A DNA stretch of 64,000 nucleotides. Source: Aralia elata. Its lineage: Eukaryota > Streptophyta > Magnoliopsida > Apiales > Araliaceae. The stretch lies in contig CM068383.1 of the NCBI GenBank assembly GCA_034770075.1, forward strand, positions 9,389,778 to 9,453,777, in the 5' to 3' direction. This document shows positions 23,730-35,800 of this stretch, one piece after another (the stretch's first letter is position 1; every line of letters begins with the position of its first letter). The position numbers and the translations under genes are program-made. The notes below the pieces were generated by a model. The model was not told where the DNA came from, did no database searches, and worked only from the letters and a program-made list of their open reading frames with translations.

Positions 23730-25399
23730 TTGCTCAAGTGACTTATTTTAGAAATAACTACCCCGTTTTCGTAGGAAACACGATTACACTTCGCATGTGC
23801 AACAAGCCTTTAAATCCCAAGGTTACCCCAAGTGGACGAGTTTTGTCTCGTGAAGGTTTGCAGCGAATATACCCACAAAATTCAAAATTCAAACTAACAA
23901 GAATAAACAAAAATATAACAAATAAAATAAAAAATACCCTAAATCCTTAGTTCCCCTATACTTAAAACTTACACTATCCCTAATGTAAGTAAAATGCAAA
24001 AAAAAAGAGTAAACAACATAACCAAAATATAAATACGAAAATAAAAGGAAATGAAGTCCCCTCGGGTTGCCTCCCAAGCAGCGCTTGGTTTATAGTCGTC
24101 AGCCTGACTTCTTTATTTATTTATTTTTTTATTCGAGACCTTAAGATCATCGTGAAGAAAACCAAGAGTCCCTGCAAAAATTAGAAATTTGTAAGAATTT
24201 AAACTAAGATAGAAAATTGCAAAAATGATAAAAGGTTCACAAAAGCACAAAAATAAAGCTAAAATCATTCCCCAGCAACGGCGCCAAAATTTGATAAGCT
24301 GTCGCAAGCACCCAAAAATAAAACCTTACTGCAAAAGAATTAAAGTATACTTTGTTTACCAAAAGAGTCAATCCCACAGAGAATGATTAATCTAAATTTA
24401 TACTTTGTTTACCAAAAGGGGGGTTTGTAATTTGATTTAACTAATTAACTGAAACAAAATTAAAGTAATAAGAATAAAATAAAAACTTTAGCTATTCCGT
24501 TCAATATCACCTTATCATAGCAATATTTATCCTTCAATGAAATTAATAGCCATAGGTAACAACAATCTCTGCTACCTGAAATTCTCCTTAATTATCACTC
24601 AATGAAACAAGTTCTTCACAAGATTCTAACCATTATACAACCTCGAACAAGCTCTCTAGCTTTAATATAATAGTAGCATTAAGATCTAGGGAATTAAACT
24701 ATTCCAAGCAACAATCACACAAGCTCGGATTATTTAACCTGTCTTCCAATAATCATAGCAATACTCAAAAGCTTGACCACAATCATGTATCACTAATTGC
24801 TACTAATGATTAGGAACAATATCAATTACACGTAATACTATCCCTTGATCTAGCAGATGATATCAGTTAACCAATTTAATCATGAAGAAACTAAATTAGT
24901 TAAGCCAAATAACATTCAACAGTTAAAACGGATTATCAAGAATGAACTTCATATAAGAAGGAATGAATAGTGTAAATAAAGTTCAACATCTCATTGGAAT
25001 TAAATAAAAGAAATGAGAAAAGAGTTCATAGCAAATATGCAAATTATAATTTACAAGATATTCAACAACAATAATGGAATATAAAAATAAAGGAAGAGTT
25101 TAGAGAAGGAAAATAGTGTTTTAATATCCGGCTGCCACTTCGTATCACAATCTTCAATCTCCAAGCTTTCACCTTCGATTATTGGCTTCCATAAATGTTG
25201 ATCTCTCGCTTGCTCTTGAACTATAAAAATATAGAGGAGAGTAGCCTCCCTTGGAGGTCTACTTCCTCTTCCTACTCATATACTAACAAACTAATGTGGA
25301 GAATAGATACAAGGAATTGGTGTATGAATTGTTTGTGAATTAGTGTGTGAATTAGCCAAATACAAACCTAGCTTCACTTGGTATTTATACGAACTAATG
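23730..25399 (-). mobile_element. Deleted Athila/Tat-type (Ty3/gypsy) relic
   Basis: On the minus strand: an LTR (24292-25399), a primer-binding site TGGCGCCGTTGCTGG (24272-24286), a short leader, then AAACCAAGCGCTGCTTGGGA and GGCAACCC (about 24065-24095), which I know from the region after integrase in this lineage. There is no room for gag-pol, so the interior is deleted. It is either a decay product or a non-autonomous LARD-type derivative. The LTR is cut at 25399 by the next element. Confidence 0.6.
24292..25399 (-). repeat. LTR of Athila/Tat-type family, truncated
   Basis: Starts TGATAAGCTGTCG (plus-strand view) and shares CCCACAGAGAATGA, TTTATCCTTCAATGA and ATTCCAAGCAACAATCACACA with 57278-58449 and 55007-56404. 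A minus-strand TATA (GTATAAATACC, 25379-25389) lies at the cut edge. The upstream U3 is missing where TGTTGGGAATC begins at 25400. Confidence 0.75.
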
Positions 25400-25799
25400 T
25401 GTTGGGAATCAACATGCGATCGTTAAGCTCATTATCATAGGGGGAGAATGTTATAAGATTTGCATGTGATTACCATTATATGTGATTTGATTGATGATAA
25501 AATAATAAGAAGAACATTCATACCGGTAAAGCCTTGTAAAGTCCTTAATGAAATATATGTACAAGGACTTAGAATTAAAAGATCAAATATGTTAGGTTGA
25601 TCTAAGTTGAATGAATATCTATCTGATCAAAGCATGTTTGTAACATTAGGTATTGTAAAGTCCTTAAATGAATTTGATATACAAGGACTTAGAATAGAAA
25701 AAGATCAAACATGTTAGGTTGATCTTATGAGCTGTAATGATATATGTATAAACAAAGGCCAGACTGAACATAGAGTACTGCACAAGCATCTAACAAAGG

Positions 25800-26345
25800 A
25801 TCGTAGAGCAGTCAGCCAATCTCGCAGAGTCAAGTATGCCATCACAGAGTTTGCCAGGCAAACGTAGAGTAAAGCCCAACAAATCGTAGAGCTCTCTCGA
25901 TAATACGTAGAGCTCACTCGGCAGAACGTAAAGCACTCTCGACAGGACGTAGAACTCTCTCGACAGATCGTAGAGTTCTCTCGGCAGAACATAGAGCACT
26001 CTCGGCAGGACGTAGAGTTGTCTCAGCATTACAATGCTAAATCTCAAGATCATAGAGTCTGCTAGACAAGCATAGTAAAAAGATCGGCAGATCGTAGAGC
26101 TCACTCGGCAGCACTCTCTTGGCATCGTAGAGTTGAGGCCAGACATAAGCACAACTCACTCTCGGAATCGTAGAGTGAAACAGGCACACCGCATAATGAA
26201 GGGCGGCAAGGCACTCGTAGAGTATGACTCAGCAGAACAAGGAGCTTACTCAGGATCGTAGAGTGCGCACTGCAAAGAGGAGATCGTTGTGCTAACATGG
26301 GTTCGTAGAGTCAGTCAAAGTCAGCCACTCTACGACTCCCATGAA
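25800..26345. repeat. TCGTAGAGT motif array with a 21-bp tandem core
   Basis: From about 25888 to 26035 there are seven tandem 21-bp units of the type CGTAGAGCTCTCTCGGCAGAA, with one or a few changes each. Before and after, single TCGTAGAGT copies continue at irregular spacing. Inverted ACTCTACGA copies appear from 26323 onward. Minus-strand cysteine-rich open frames here are produced by the repeat. Confidence 0.85.
26296..26343 (+). other. Predicted hairpin in the LTR
   Basis: CATGGGTTCGTAGAGT, a loop of about 15 bases, then ACTCTACGACTCCCATG. The arms pair over about 15 base pairs with a small bulge. The second LTR has the same structure at 63622-63669 with an exchanged closing sequence. 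Confidence 0.6.
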
Positions 26346-28570
26346 TAATCTGCAACTAAGCAATAACGTAAAGCAGTCTCTGCTGAAGCACCCGAAGTTA
26401 AAGTAGCAATCTTCATAAAGACTTCTAAGCAAGCTAAACATGAGCTATCAGACATAAGAAGATCTCTGAGCGCAACCGAAGCATCAAGCCATAACAGATA
26501 TCACAGGACAGCTCAAGCAACCACTCTACGATCTACCAAGACTTTATGACCTGAACCAAGGACAAAGTTGTAGAGTAAGAAAGCAACAGCAAGATCAAGT
26601 GATTATAGAGTTAAGCCTAAGAAAACAAAGGTACTCTGGCAGTCTCAGCAAAGCAACAAGAAGATCATAGAGCAGTACTCTATGGCGAGACATAAGAGAG
26701 AATGTCTGAAGATTAAGTAGAGCAGTCCTCTACATCAAAAGTGCTACATCATCAGAAGATCATAGAGCAGTCTTCTATGACACAGCAGCAGGGCCAACAC
26801 CTGAAGAACATAGAGCAGTCCTCTATGATAAGTATAACTGCATCAATGGCTCAACGAAGATCATGACACTATGCTCTGAGAACGAAAAGCTAAATGGAGA
26901 TCACAGAGCATAAGGGAGCACAAACTACAGTATAGTAAGAAGCACATTAAAGCGTAATGCAAGTGCAGACAACCACTCTACGAACTGCAAGGCATCACAA
27001 GGCCACACTGAAGTTAGCAGTTAACTCTACGATCAGAGGCAACAGACTTCAGTCTGAAGCAAACAGTTAACTCTACGATCAGAAGCAACAGGCTACACCC
27101 CTAGATGATCATAGAGTAAGTAAGTGCCAGCAAGGATTAAAGATATCAGAGCACTTACGGTTTCTATCCCAAGATGAGCGGCTGAGTAGTTAAATGAGTA
27201 AAATAAGAAACCAATTTGAGTGGGGCTTAAACAGCCATGTTTGCAGCAATCAACAAGTGGCTCATGTGACTCCACTATCTTGGTATTAGCTAATGGATGC
27301 TGACTCAACCATCACTAGCAAACTTAAGGAAGTAAAATATTCAGTGGTGCAATAAACAAGTCTGCAGAAAGTAAGTCTCCAACGGAAAGAAGTGCAACAA
27401 AAAGATATAAACGGCAAGCTTCCAACGGGAAGAAAATGGAGATCTACAAAAGAGAAAAATGCATTCGGATTGCAGAGTGTGTGTGGAAAACATGAGCAAG
27501 AACACCGACTGTACAAACAGCTAAAAGCTTCACTACAAAATGAAAGATATGCCGAAGGGCTGACATATGAGCTAAGAGTCGAATGATCAGGAAGCCAAGA
27601 TCAAGAGTGACTAGAGCTGAAGGTAAATTTAGACGGGCAACTCAATGATCAAGCAAGGAACACTATGAGCTGAATAGATAAAGAACTGACTTGGACAAGT
27701 TAATAAGTGTTCATCAAAAGTGATCATCTACATCTGCTATGTACCAGAAAAGGGAAGGGCTTCAACGACCATCATCATCAGCATCTAGAAGAAGATCACA
27801 AACAGCTGCCACGTACTTGAAGATGAAGGAGATCAAAGTTCATCTTGGCAGCACAACCCAACAAACAATCAACACACCAAAGAGGGCGGAGCGTCCTTAT
27901 CTTAAGTGACTAAACAAAGTTAAGTCTGCTGGACTTGCTGAGTACCAAAGGGAACAAGAGATTCTAAGGCTGATGGTCTTAGTCTACAGGATTCCAAGGC
28001 TGCTGGCCTTGAAGAGTTCTTTGTGAACTGGGTTTCCAAGTCTGCTGGAGTTGAAGAAGGTCATAAGATCTTTGTCCGAGGGACTAAAAACAACTCATGT
28101 CTGCGGGACTCAAGAGGGGTCAGAGGATCCGTGTCTGCGGGACTTGAGGAGAGTCATAGGATTCTTACCTTAGTACAGCTAAAAACAACTCTTGTATGCT
28201 GGACTTGAAGAGGGCGGAGAGCCTTGTCTTTGTGACTAAAACCATTAGTGGATTCCTATTTGTTGAAGTAGAAGAGTGGAGTAGGAGTTATTCAGTCTCT
28301 GAACCACTTAAAAATCTCCTGTGTCTTTTACTTTGTGTCATTTACTTTATGTACATTAACTGCTATATCTACTATCAACCATATCGTAGATTTGTCGATT
28401 GAACTGAGATTATGTTTACATCTGTGAAGGGGCTATTAAAGTATATTCCACTGTGCATGAATTGATTCTACTATTCATAACTGTTATACTTTCATGGATA
28501 AAATGAAAAGGTTTTAAAGGATCTATTCAACCCCCCTTCTAGATCCCTATTGTGTCCTTGGGAACCAACA

Positions 28571-31500
28571 ATTAGTATCCGAGAAGGTTCTCATGAATAT
28601 GTTAAAGCTCACGCTTTGAGTAGATCCATGACACAAATTTAGATCAGTTCTAAATCTTGGTATTGGCTAATAAGACAAAATGCAAATAACCTAACAAGTT
28701 AAAAATTGTATATGCAGGGTAAACTGTCCTAAGCTATCCAGGCTGTACCATAGGTTTAAAACGGAAAACTCATCATCACCAGGCATGCTGATGTTAACGA
28801 GCAGATCGATCATCTCATAGAGGGAAAATAGTACGGAGGCAGCAAGAACTAAGATTCTCTCCACCAAAAGAAGTTTGAGGAGTCCTACAAATGATGATCC
28901 AGGAGATAATAATGCTCCATCATCAATGCACTTCAACTATGATTCTATGTGCTTCTCAACTACATATAACACGTTCCTACTTTACAAAATATGAACCTAG
29001 AGGTTCATTCAAGCGTATTAATGACTATGGGATGTCATAACTAACTATGTGCAGAACTCAAAGATGAGCTCGATGCATCAGTCAATGCAGCACAATGAAG
29101 GAACAAATGATGATAACGACAATGGCCTAAGGAATTACAAATTATCAACCAACAAGGAAGTGTATCATCGCTAGCAGCACCACTGACTGTCAAGAAATTG
29201 ACATCAATGAGGTATCTAACTCTGTCTCCCTAAAATGCCAATGTCCTTGACTATTAAAATTTATTGCATATCCAAACTACATGTCTTTGTACTTCAGTAG
29301 CATATCAAGAAATCTTTTTCCACCTCAAAAGGAAAAAGAAAGAAAGTGAGAAAAATGGCTTAATAATCACTTTACTATCTATCCATATTTGAGGCTGAAA
29401 ATAAAGCTCTTGAGAAAAATATCTAAAGTCTTCCCACAAATAAAGTCTTCTCCTATCTTGTTGCTAGAAAAGTGAATTGTGCTAAAAATGCTTTGCAATT
29501 ACTATTGTGTGTACTGATAAAGACTCATAATTATTTATCTTGATATTGAGAATTTATTTTTAGATGTGGAAAACCAATAGGGATTGTAATCTGAAATATC
29601 ACCTCATGTCATTAACCCTGTTGTTTTAGAGGTGACTGTGCTTAATGAGCTATATACATCCTACCTTAGTTCTCTCACCTTATTTGATGAGTGATGCATT
29701 ACTTCATGTCCAAATCTTTGACAAATCGTAGAGTGTAGTCATGTCTGATGTTGTACGTTGAAGGGTTGTAGAGACTGATCAACTCTACGAACCATCTAGG
29801 TATAACTCATAGAACTGACCACAACTCTACTAAGGATCAAATACTTGGAACATGATAAATGTAAGAACTCATCTAAGGAAAGGGTTGAGAATCCACATCT
29901 ATTCCACTCATGTTTTCTCTCACACACACTTTCATGCAGCATGTGTAATCATCATCTATATAAGCTGCATAATGCAAATTGTGAAATCACAGTCTGAAAA
30001 AGACTCGAGCTTTCAAAAGAACTAACCCCGCAGGACCCAAAGAATATTGGGTACTAAGTTAGAAATTTATTTAACCTGCAGGTATCATGATTGCTCTATC
30101 CTTACTCAAGCACATTCAAGGAAGAATTTAGCGACGAATGATCCTCATCAGCAGACTTCTGGTAAATGGCAAAGGAGTGATTCTCCAATGAGTCTCCCTC
30201 AGAAGTTGGAGCTCCATTCAGCATAATACAGTTCCTCAAGAAGCATACAAGGACCAGGTTGTCATCAACTCTACGATAGCAGCACAGATGAGAGGATCGT
30301 AGAGTAATTAGTGCTAAAGAGAATACTCTACAACCAAATGAAGAATGATGAAAAAAGACACAAAGCTATAACTTTTGGTGTAGTAGTGAGCACTTGATCC
30401 TAACAAATGGTATGTGAACATACTGGGTCAAGGATTCTCTAGCATATAAAGGAGCATATCACCAAGTCCTCATCTACAGATCTCGACTGCATCATGGCTC
30501 AAGCAGTATGAGAAACTCTTATAGTCCCTGGGTTGACAAATCCATTATTCACAACCCTTTCCTAGACTCAGAGTCCCAAAACTCTGTGGCTAATGAACCA
30601 AATGAATCCTCATCTTAGATCATATAATCCCTAAACTCTACGACTGTCAAACCAGGTCAGCCATACTATTCCAAGTCGTAGAGTCACTATGATTGATATC
30701 ATGATCGTAGAGTACATTAACTTATACGATTACAGCACACAAAACTACTCCCATACATCATATCTAACCAAACCCAATGAGTACAATGATGACATTCTTT
30801 CCACTTAAGTCAAAGCAGTCTTCCCTCAGATAAGCGACTCCGAGACAAACCAAGCCCTAAGCTCCAAACTTAGAGGCCTGCCCTTTCTGAGCTTCCTTAA
30901 TCCTGTTGAAAGACTGTATGGGAATGCAATCACTAAGGTTTCTCCAGAGCTTAAGATGTAAATGAAACAAAGGAGAAAAGCTGATCCCTTAAAGAAGAGT
31001 TGATCATGGGACTCTCTAGAAGAGATAGAAGCTGGTCCTAAAGGAAAGTCTTCATCAAACAGATAATTCAGCTCTACTACAGGATCAGATACAAGGCATG
31101 AAGATTATCATCTCAGATGTCAAGAGAAATCAAGGTCCCTTCAAAAAAAAATTACTTATTCTAGAAGGAGGCCACTACAAACCTAAATGGAGACTCTCTC
31201 TTCAAAGACTGCATTCATTGAGATAAGTGTAGTTTAGCATCTGAGCAGCAGTATGTGTGACCAAACTCAGTTCTCAAAGATATGATCGTAGAGTGAAAAG
31301 TAAAGACATAAAATCACTCTACGAACGGGCAAAGTCAATGGTCAAAAAGGACATGGCCACGTTCTTAGGCCAGGGTAACTGATGTGCAATAGTTATGGAA
31401 GTTACAATAGTTTTGGCCACGTTCAGCAAATGGGTCTCCCACACATGTACTTGACAAAAAGAGGGAACTAATATAAGTCAGAATTCAAATACTGACGGTT

Positions 31501-31669
31501 GCTCTTTCCTATCAGTTATCAAGATCGTTCATCTCACATAACCGTGTTGATCTCTCAAACCCTAAAATCATCAAATCTTCAGCAAACCAAAATCAGCAAC
31601 CTCCAGAAATTCCAAAACCCTTATTACTTCAAATCTCCATCTACAGTCAAGTATTATTCAACCCTTGTT
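28571..31669 (+). other. Degenerate internal region of the long-LTR element
   Basis: No intact frame. A weak gag-like trace (about 29000-29030, KRINDYGMS) follows the leader. Around 30815-31060 a plus-strand frame with one or two stops reads SSKLRGLPFLSFLNPVERLY, which looks like part of the accessory protein but is not recognised. TCGTAGAGT / ACTCTACGA motifs continue (29722, 29789, 30268, 30296, 30639, 30684, 30704, 31284, 31316), so the array is not confined to the LTR. No RT, integrase or RNase H motif was found. Confidence 0.45.
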
Positions 31670-34335
31670 ATGGAAAATTGTCAAGTGGTATCAGGTATCC
31701 AACTTGGTTTTGACAAATTTGGAGAATCAGATAAGCAATTCAAGGATATCCTTAAGATTGTGAAGCAAGCAGGATTCTCAGAATGCTTAGGGTCGAACAC
31801 GAAAATCTTCTCTGATCTTGTCAATGAATTCTACCAGAATACAGTAATTGATAGTGATGTTCTGACTACAAAAGTTTGTGGAATGAAACTGAAGATAGAT
31901 GCTACAAAAATCAATCAATGTCTGGGATTTACCAACCAAGGTCTATCATCTCTGGAAGAAATCGATTCTGATGAAGGCAAGAAATTGATGGGCTATGTGA
32001 AGAATCCCCATCTGAAAGGAATGAAGAAAAAGGAATTTCCGGAGAAGTTCAAATTCCTAGTTGAGATTGTGGGCAAATGTATCCTGTGTAAAGACACCGC
32101 CCATGATACTGTGAGTGATTCGCAACTAAAAATTATGACTGCCATTGTTATGAAGAGGAAGATAAATTTTGGAGTTATGTTGTCTGATTGGTTAGCCAAA
32201 GAAGTCAGGAAAGTGAAGGCCTCAGATAAACCTATCTTAAATGTTTACTATAAAAGGTTCTTGAGCATCATACTGAAGAAAAGGCTGAAAAACAAGATTG
32301 GGGATAATGAGGGAGAAACCCTAAATGTCCGCAAGATCATGTCACCCAAATTGTTTGACAACTGGAAGAAGAACCCCATGGAGAGCAAGAGATTGAGAAT
32401 CTCTGGTAGCAGCAGCAAGGGGACTTCAAAGTCAGGCAAAGGGAAAAGAAAAGCAAGTACACTGAAGGATGAATCATCACAGTCTGAAGAATCTTTGTCT
32501 CCTGTGCCCATTCCCTCTCTAGAAGAAGGTGAAAGTTGAGACAGCCCCATTGAAGAGTCCCTCTTTCTCCAAAGATGAATCTAAAGAAGAGAAAGAAGCA
32601 TCCGAGGCACCTATGGTCAAGCCCTAAAAAAAGAGACAAAGTGCAAGATTAAAGCAAATGATGAAACTCCCAGGTCATAGAAGTAAAGAAGGAATTCCAC
32701 TAGTGACAGTTGATATTGATGACGATGATAAGGGTGACAAAGTTGAAGCTGCAAAGATCAGTAAATATGTGGCATCTAGCAATGAATCTGCTGAAAAGGA
32801 TGTGACCTCAAGTAAGTTAAAATCAAAAAGTGAGGATGTAGTTACATCTGCTAGAGAAAATGTCAATGAATCAACAGGAGAAGATGATGACATGGAGGCA
32901 AGCTATGAAGAACAGTCAACTGGTGAGTCAGTTGAAAAATCAAAGGAAGTAACTATAGAGGAAGCAAGTTCAAAGGAAAAGAGCACCAGGGAAACTGACA
33001 TTGGAAAAGGAAAAGAAACAATGGATGATGATGAAGTACAACAGGATTCTGATTCTAAGAATAGTGCATCAGAAAGCAACTTTAGTCCAGCAGCCACAAG
33101 AACTCGAAGAAGGATAGTGCTGGAGGTTTGTGATAAGCCAAGAGCTGTGTTTCCAACAAGATGGATAGATCATGGCAACGGTCAAATGAAAGTGGTATCA
33201 ATGACCATAGAGGATCTTCTTAACAATTTTCAAGACATTGAACTTGATCAAACTACAGTTCTATATGATCCTGACAGTGAACAACTGACATGGTTTTACC
33301 CATGGATGCCCTGGTTGAATGCGATTGAATTTGGAGATACAAGCTTCATCAGCTGGTGTTACTCACAATTTCCAAATCTGAAGATGATCTCTCAGAACTT
33401 CCCAAGAGTTCAATCTTTTCCAAAGATGCTGATCAAAGATACTCAACACTTCAAAGTTTATCGCCATGTTGAAGGTATTTACATTCCATACTATATGCTG
33501 GACAACAGTGATAAAGGGAAATCAATAAACCAGTTTGTAGAGTTAATGGTTGTGGAACCCCCTAACTCTATGACTACAGCTTTCCAGTCTCAACCAAATG
33601 TCAAACTCCCTGATATCTCCACTGAAATACCTTCTGATATCTCTTCCTCATCCAACAAAGAGTTATTTGACATTGTCATCGCTCTTGAAATTATTTACAA
33701 GAGTGAGAAATCCAAGTCAACTACACCAATCCTTAAAGATTTCTTGATTGATCAAGAGTTATTGAAGAACTCCGAAGAATTGCTTGGAAACATTTCCTCA
33801 GTCACTATTGCAGCAAAGAAGATGGCTGGAGGTAAAGACAATGAATTCTATAGGAAGTTGCAAGACTCATTCACAGACATGTCCATAAAGCTTCATCAAC
33901 GAGATCTGATATATCTCAAGTCAATTGAGCAGCAGAAAACTGAAGCTCTGAAACTCCAAAAGAGGAATGAATGCTCTATTTAGACTCTGTCAGAAAAGAT
34001 GGACAACCTTAGTTAGTCCCTTACTCAGCAAATGGAACTTGGCCAGCAGGAGGTGAAAATGGAAGTTGGTAATACTTTCTACTTAGTTGAACAGCTCATT
34101 ACGCATGTTCAATATCTCTCCCAAATGATTGATGACAAAAAGGGGGAGAAAAAGATGAAGCATAAAAAGGAGAAGAAGATGAAGCACAAAAGAGGAAAAG
34201 AGTTGGTATGAAAAGAAGGAGCTGAAGAAGAACAAAGATGAAGCACCAACAACTGAGGGAGAGCCAGGAGAAGAAGAAGATAAAGAAAATAGTTGCAAGA
34301 TCTGAGGGGGAGCAAGTGCCAGAGGAGGATCCACC
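31670..34335 (+). pseudogene. Retroelement accessory (env-like or plant-transposon-protein) ORF, copy 1
   Basis: An ATG at 31670 opens 289 residues, and the original frame appears to continue after a frameshift near 32530, a stop near 32626 and a stop at 33981. The N-terminal 230 residues (FGESDKQFKDILKIVKQAGF, KVCGMKLKIDATKINQCLGF, MLSDWLAKEVRKVKA) resemble the 'putative plant transposon protein' domain found in LTR elements. Next comes an acidic Ser/Glu/Lys region, then a second globular part (33090-33570, with ISWCYSQFPNLKMISQNFPR and GIYIPYYMLDN), then a coiled-coil C-terminus (33700-34130) and a Lys/Glu tail. Its place after a 5' LTR recalls Sirevirus env-like ORFs, but no signal peptide or membrane span is visible. 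A second copy lies at 58450-62645. Similarity ends near 34335. Confidence 0.6.
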
Positions 34336-34516
34336 AATGATTGGTTGTTTCGGTGTTGTCGTACTTTACTGAATATTCCTGGATATTCTTTTTATTTCTT
34401 ATAATTTGCACATACCATCCTTAACTTTAACATTTTAATCAATTTAACATCTTACTGTTCAGAATAATATTTATAAAAAAAATAAGTTTTATTTATTAAA
34501 AGTTAGGATCTTACAC

Positions 34517-34613
34517 TACATGTATGGAACCATGAACGAATCGACGGATGCTTTGCATGAAACTTTACTCCAAAGGCAAGAAGATTCACCGGAAGTTTTG
34601 CATCTCACACATT
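34517..34613 (+). pseudogene. CER1 exon 5 fragment
   Basis: 97 bases closely match exon 5 of the CER1-like gene (45485-45580): TACATGTATGRAACCATG, TCGACGNATGCTTTGCATGA and GTTTTGCATCTCACACATT are shared. It reads YMYGTMNESTDALHETLLQR for the first part, with a stop after HLTH. No other exon is nearby. Flanks are unrelated retroelement sequence. Confidence 0.85.
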
Positions 34614-34639
34614 GATACGGTGAAAAATAACGAGAAAGA

Positions 34640-34980
34640 TTTGGATTCTCATATATTTTAATATTTATTATTTTTATTTATTATTTAGGAAAATTCAGTA
34701 GATTAATTTTTATTTATCCCGTTTATGTTTTAGGCTATAGTTTTGATAATTTTATTTAGTTTATGATTTAATTATTTTTCTTTTCTAATTAGTCGTAGGA
34801 AAGTAGCTTAGCATTATAAATATTTTATCTTAGGGTTTTATGATATACAATCTTTGACAATTATATGAATTTCTCTTTGAGAGTTTTTATCTTACTTGTG
34901 AATTCAATGTTTTATCTAACTATTCACGTTTGTGTTAGAGCGTTACAATCTAACCATTGCGTCAATTGGCATCAGAGTCT
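34640..34980 (+). repeat. LTR scrap with primer-binding site
   Basis: AT-rich sequence ending TAGAGCGTTACAATCTAACC, then AATTGGCATCAGAGTCTGG at 34964, an initiator-Met-type primer-binding site with two changes. It probably represents the 3' part of a plus-strand 5' LTR. No internal coding region follows. Confidence 0.5.
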
Positions 34981-35309
34981 GGATAATTATATCCAAATAA
35001 GGTGACAACTGATTGAACCTCGTGCGTTATCTTGAGGATTTTTTAATTTTTGGTGAAAACTAAATCCTAGATGTAACATTCAGAACGTTCAATCAATATA
35101 AATGAAATTTATAAATAATTTTAAATTTCAATGAAATGAACTTGAATTTTTATCGCGAATTAGGAAGAATTATATCGAAAAATCATTACACAATATTTAG
35201 CGAACGATAAAGCGTACGAATGAAAACGTGTGTAACGATAATTAACAAGCTACGAAGTGAAGGAAAATATTAGCAAATAAGTTGGTCAAAGTTTCAAACA
35301 AACATGTTT

Positions 35310-35346
<37 letters not shown>

Positions 35347-35585
35347 AATCAAATATATAATTCAAATCAAATTAAAAACTAAGTCAAACTTTCAAGGTTT
35401 GACTTGGTAAATTGTACCATGTGTATATATTAAGTGTTGTATATTTGTGTCTGAATTAGAAATATTATTTTCCCTTTTCGTCCACTAAACATTATATTCA
35501 TAATGGAAGGAAATATATAGAATTTGAACCCCACACCAAGAGTGTGGGGTAGACTTCCATTCCAGTTAACTTTAAGGATCCTACT

Positions 35586-35587
<2 letters not shown>

Positions 35588-35652
<65 letters not shown>
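35588..35652. repeat. TA microsatellite
   Basis: Uninterrupted (TA)n of about 65 bases directly before an LTR fragment. Another TA run is at 35314-35343. The ORFs through it (IYIYIY) are artefacts. Confidence 0.95.
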
Positions 35653-35653
<1 letters not shown>

Positions 35654-35800
35654 TGAGAGAGCTGTCGTTAAGCAATCCAAAATTAAACCTCACTTTCACT
35701 CTACGAATTCAAATAATAAGTACAGTAATAAGTAATGATCGATCCCACAGAGAATTGATATTATTTTTAGTTTATTCTAATGTTTCTAAATAAAAACAGT
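35654..35800 (-). repeat. Athila/Tat-type LTR fragment
   Basis: TGAGAGAGCTGTCGTTAAGC, AATCCAAAATTAAAC and GATCGATCCCACAGAGAATT match the promoter-distal end of the LTRs at 55007 and 57278 (plus-strand view). It fades out near 35800. Confidence 0.7.

Larger units (their letters stand above)
25400..28570 (+). repeat. Long 5' LTR (3.2 kb) of a copia/Sirevirus-like element
   Basis: Begins TGTTGGGAATC and ends CCCTTCTA...GAACCAACA at 28570. The next bases, ATTAGTATCCGAGAAGG, are a decayed initiator-Met-type primer-binding site. The start matches the second copy at 62995 (shared ACAAGGACTTAGAAT, AAACATGTTAGGTTGATCTT). The TTCAACCCCCCTTCTA end is typical of Sirevirus/copia LTRs as I know them. The interior holds the TCGTAGAGT motif array. 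No RT survives to prove the superfamily. Confidence 0.65.

Noticed and set aside
25888..26035. CRISPR-like regular repeats
   Set aside because: Units are contiguous 21-mers with no unique spacers, in a plant LTR. This is a minisatellite and not a CRISPR array.
25714..26298. Cysteine/Arg/Glu-rich open frames on the minus strand (CRESST-like repeats)
   Set aside because: They arise from translating the 21-bp TCGTAGAGT tandem array in an LTR, where the repeat length divisible by three keeps frames open. No start context or domain was seen.
35430..35793. Open frames with long IYIYIY runs
   Set aside because: Translation of the TA microsatellite.
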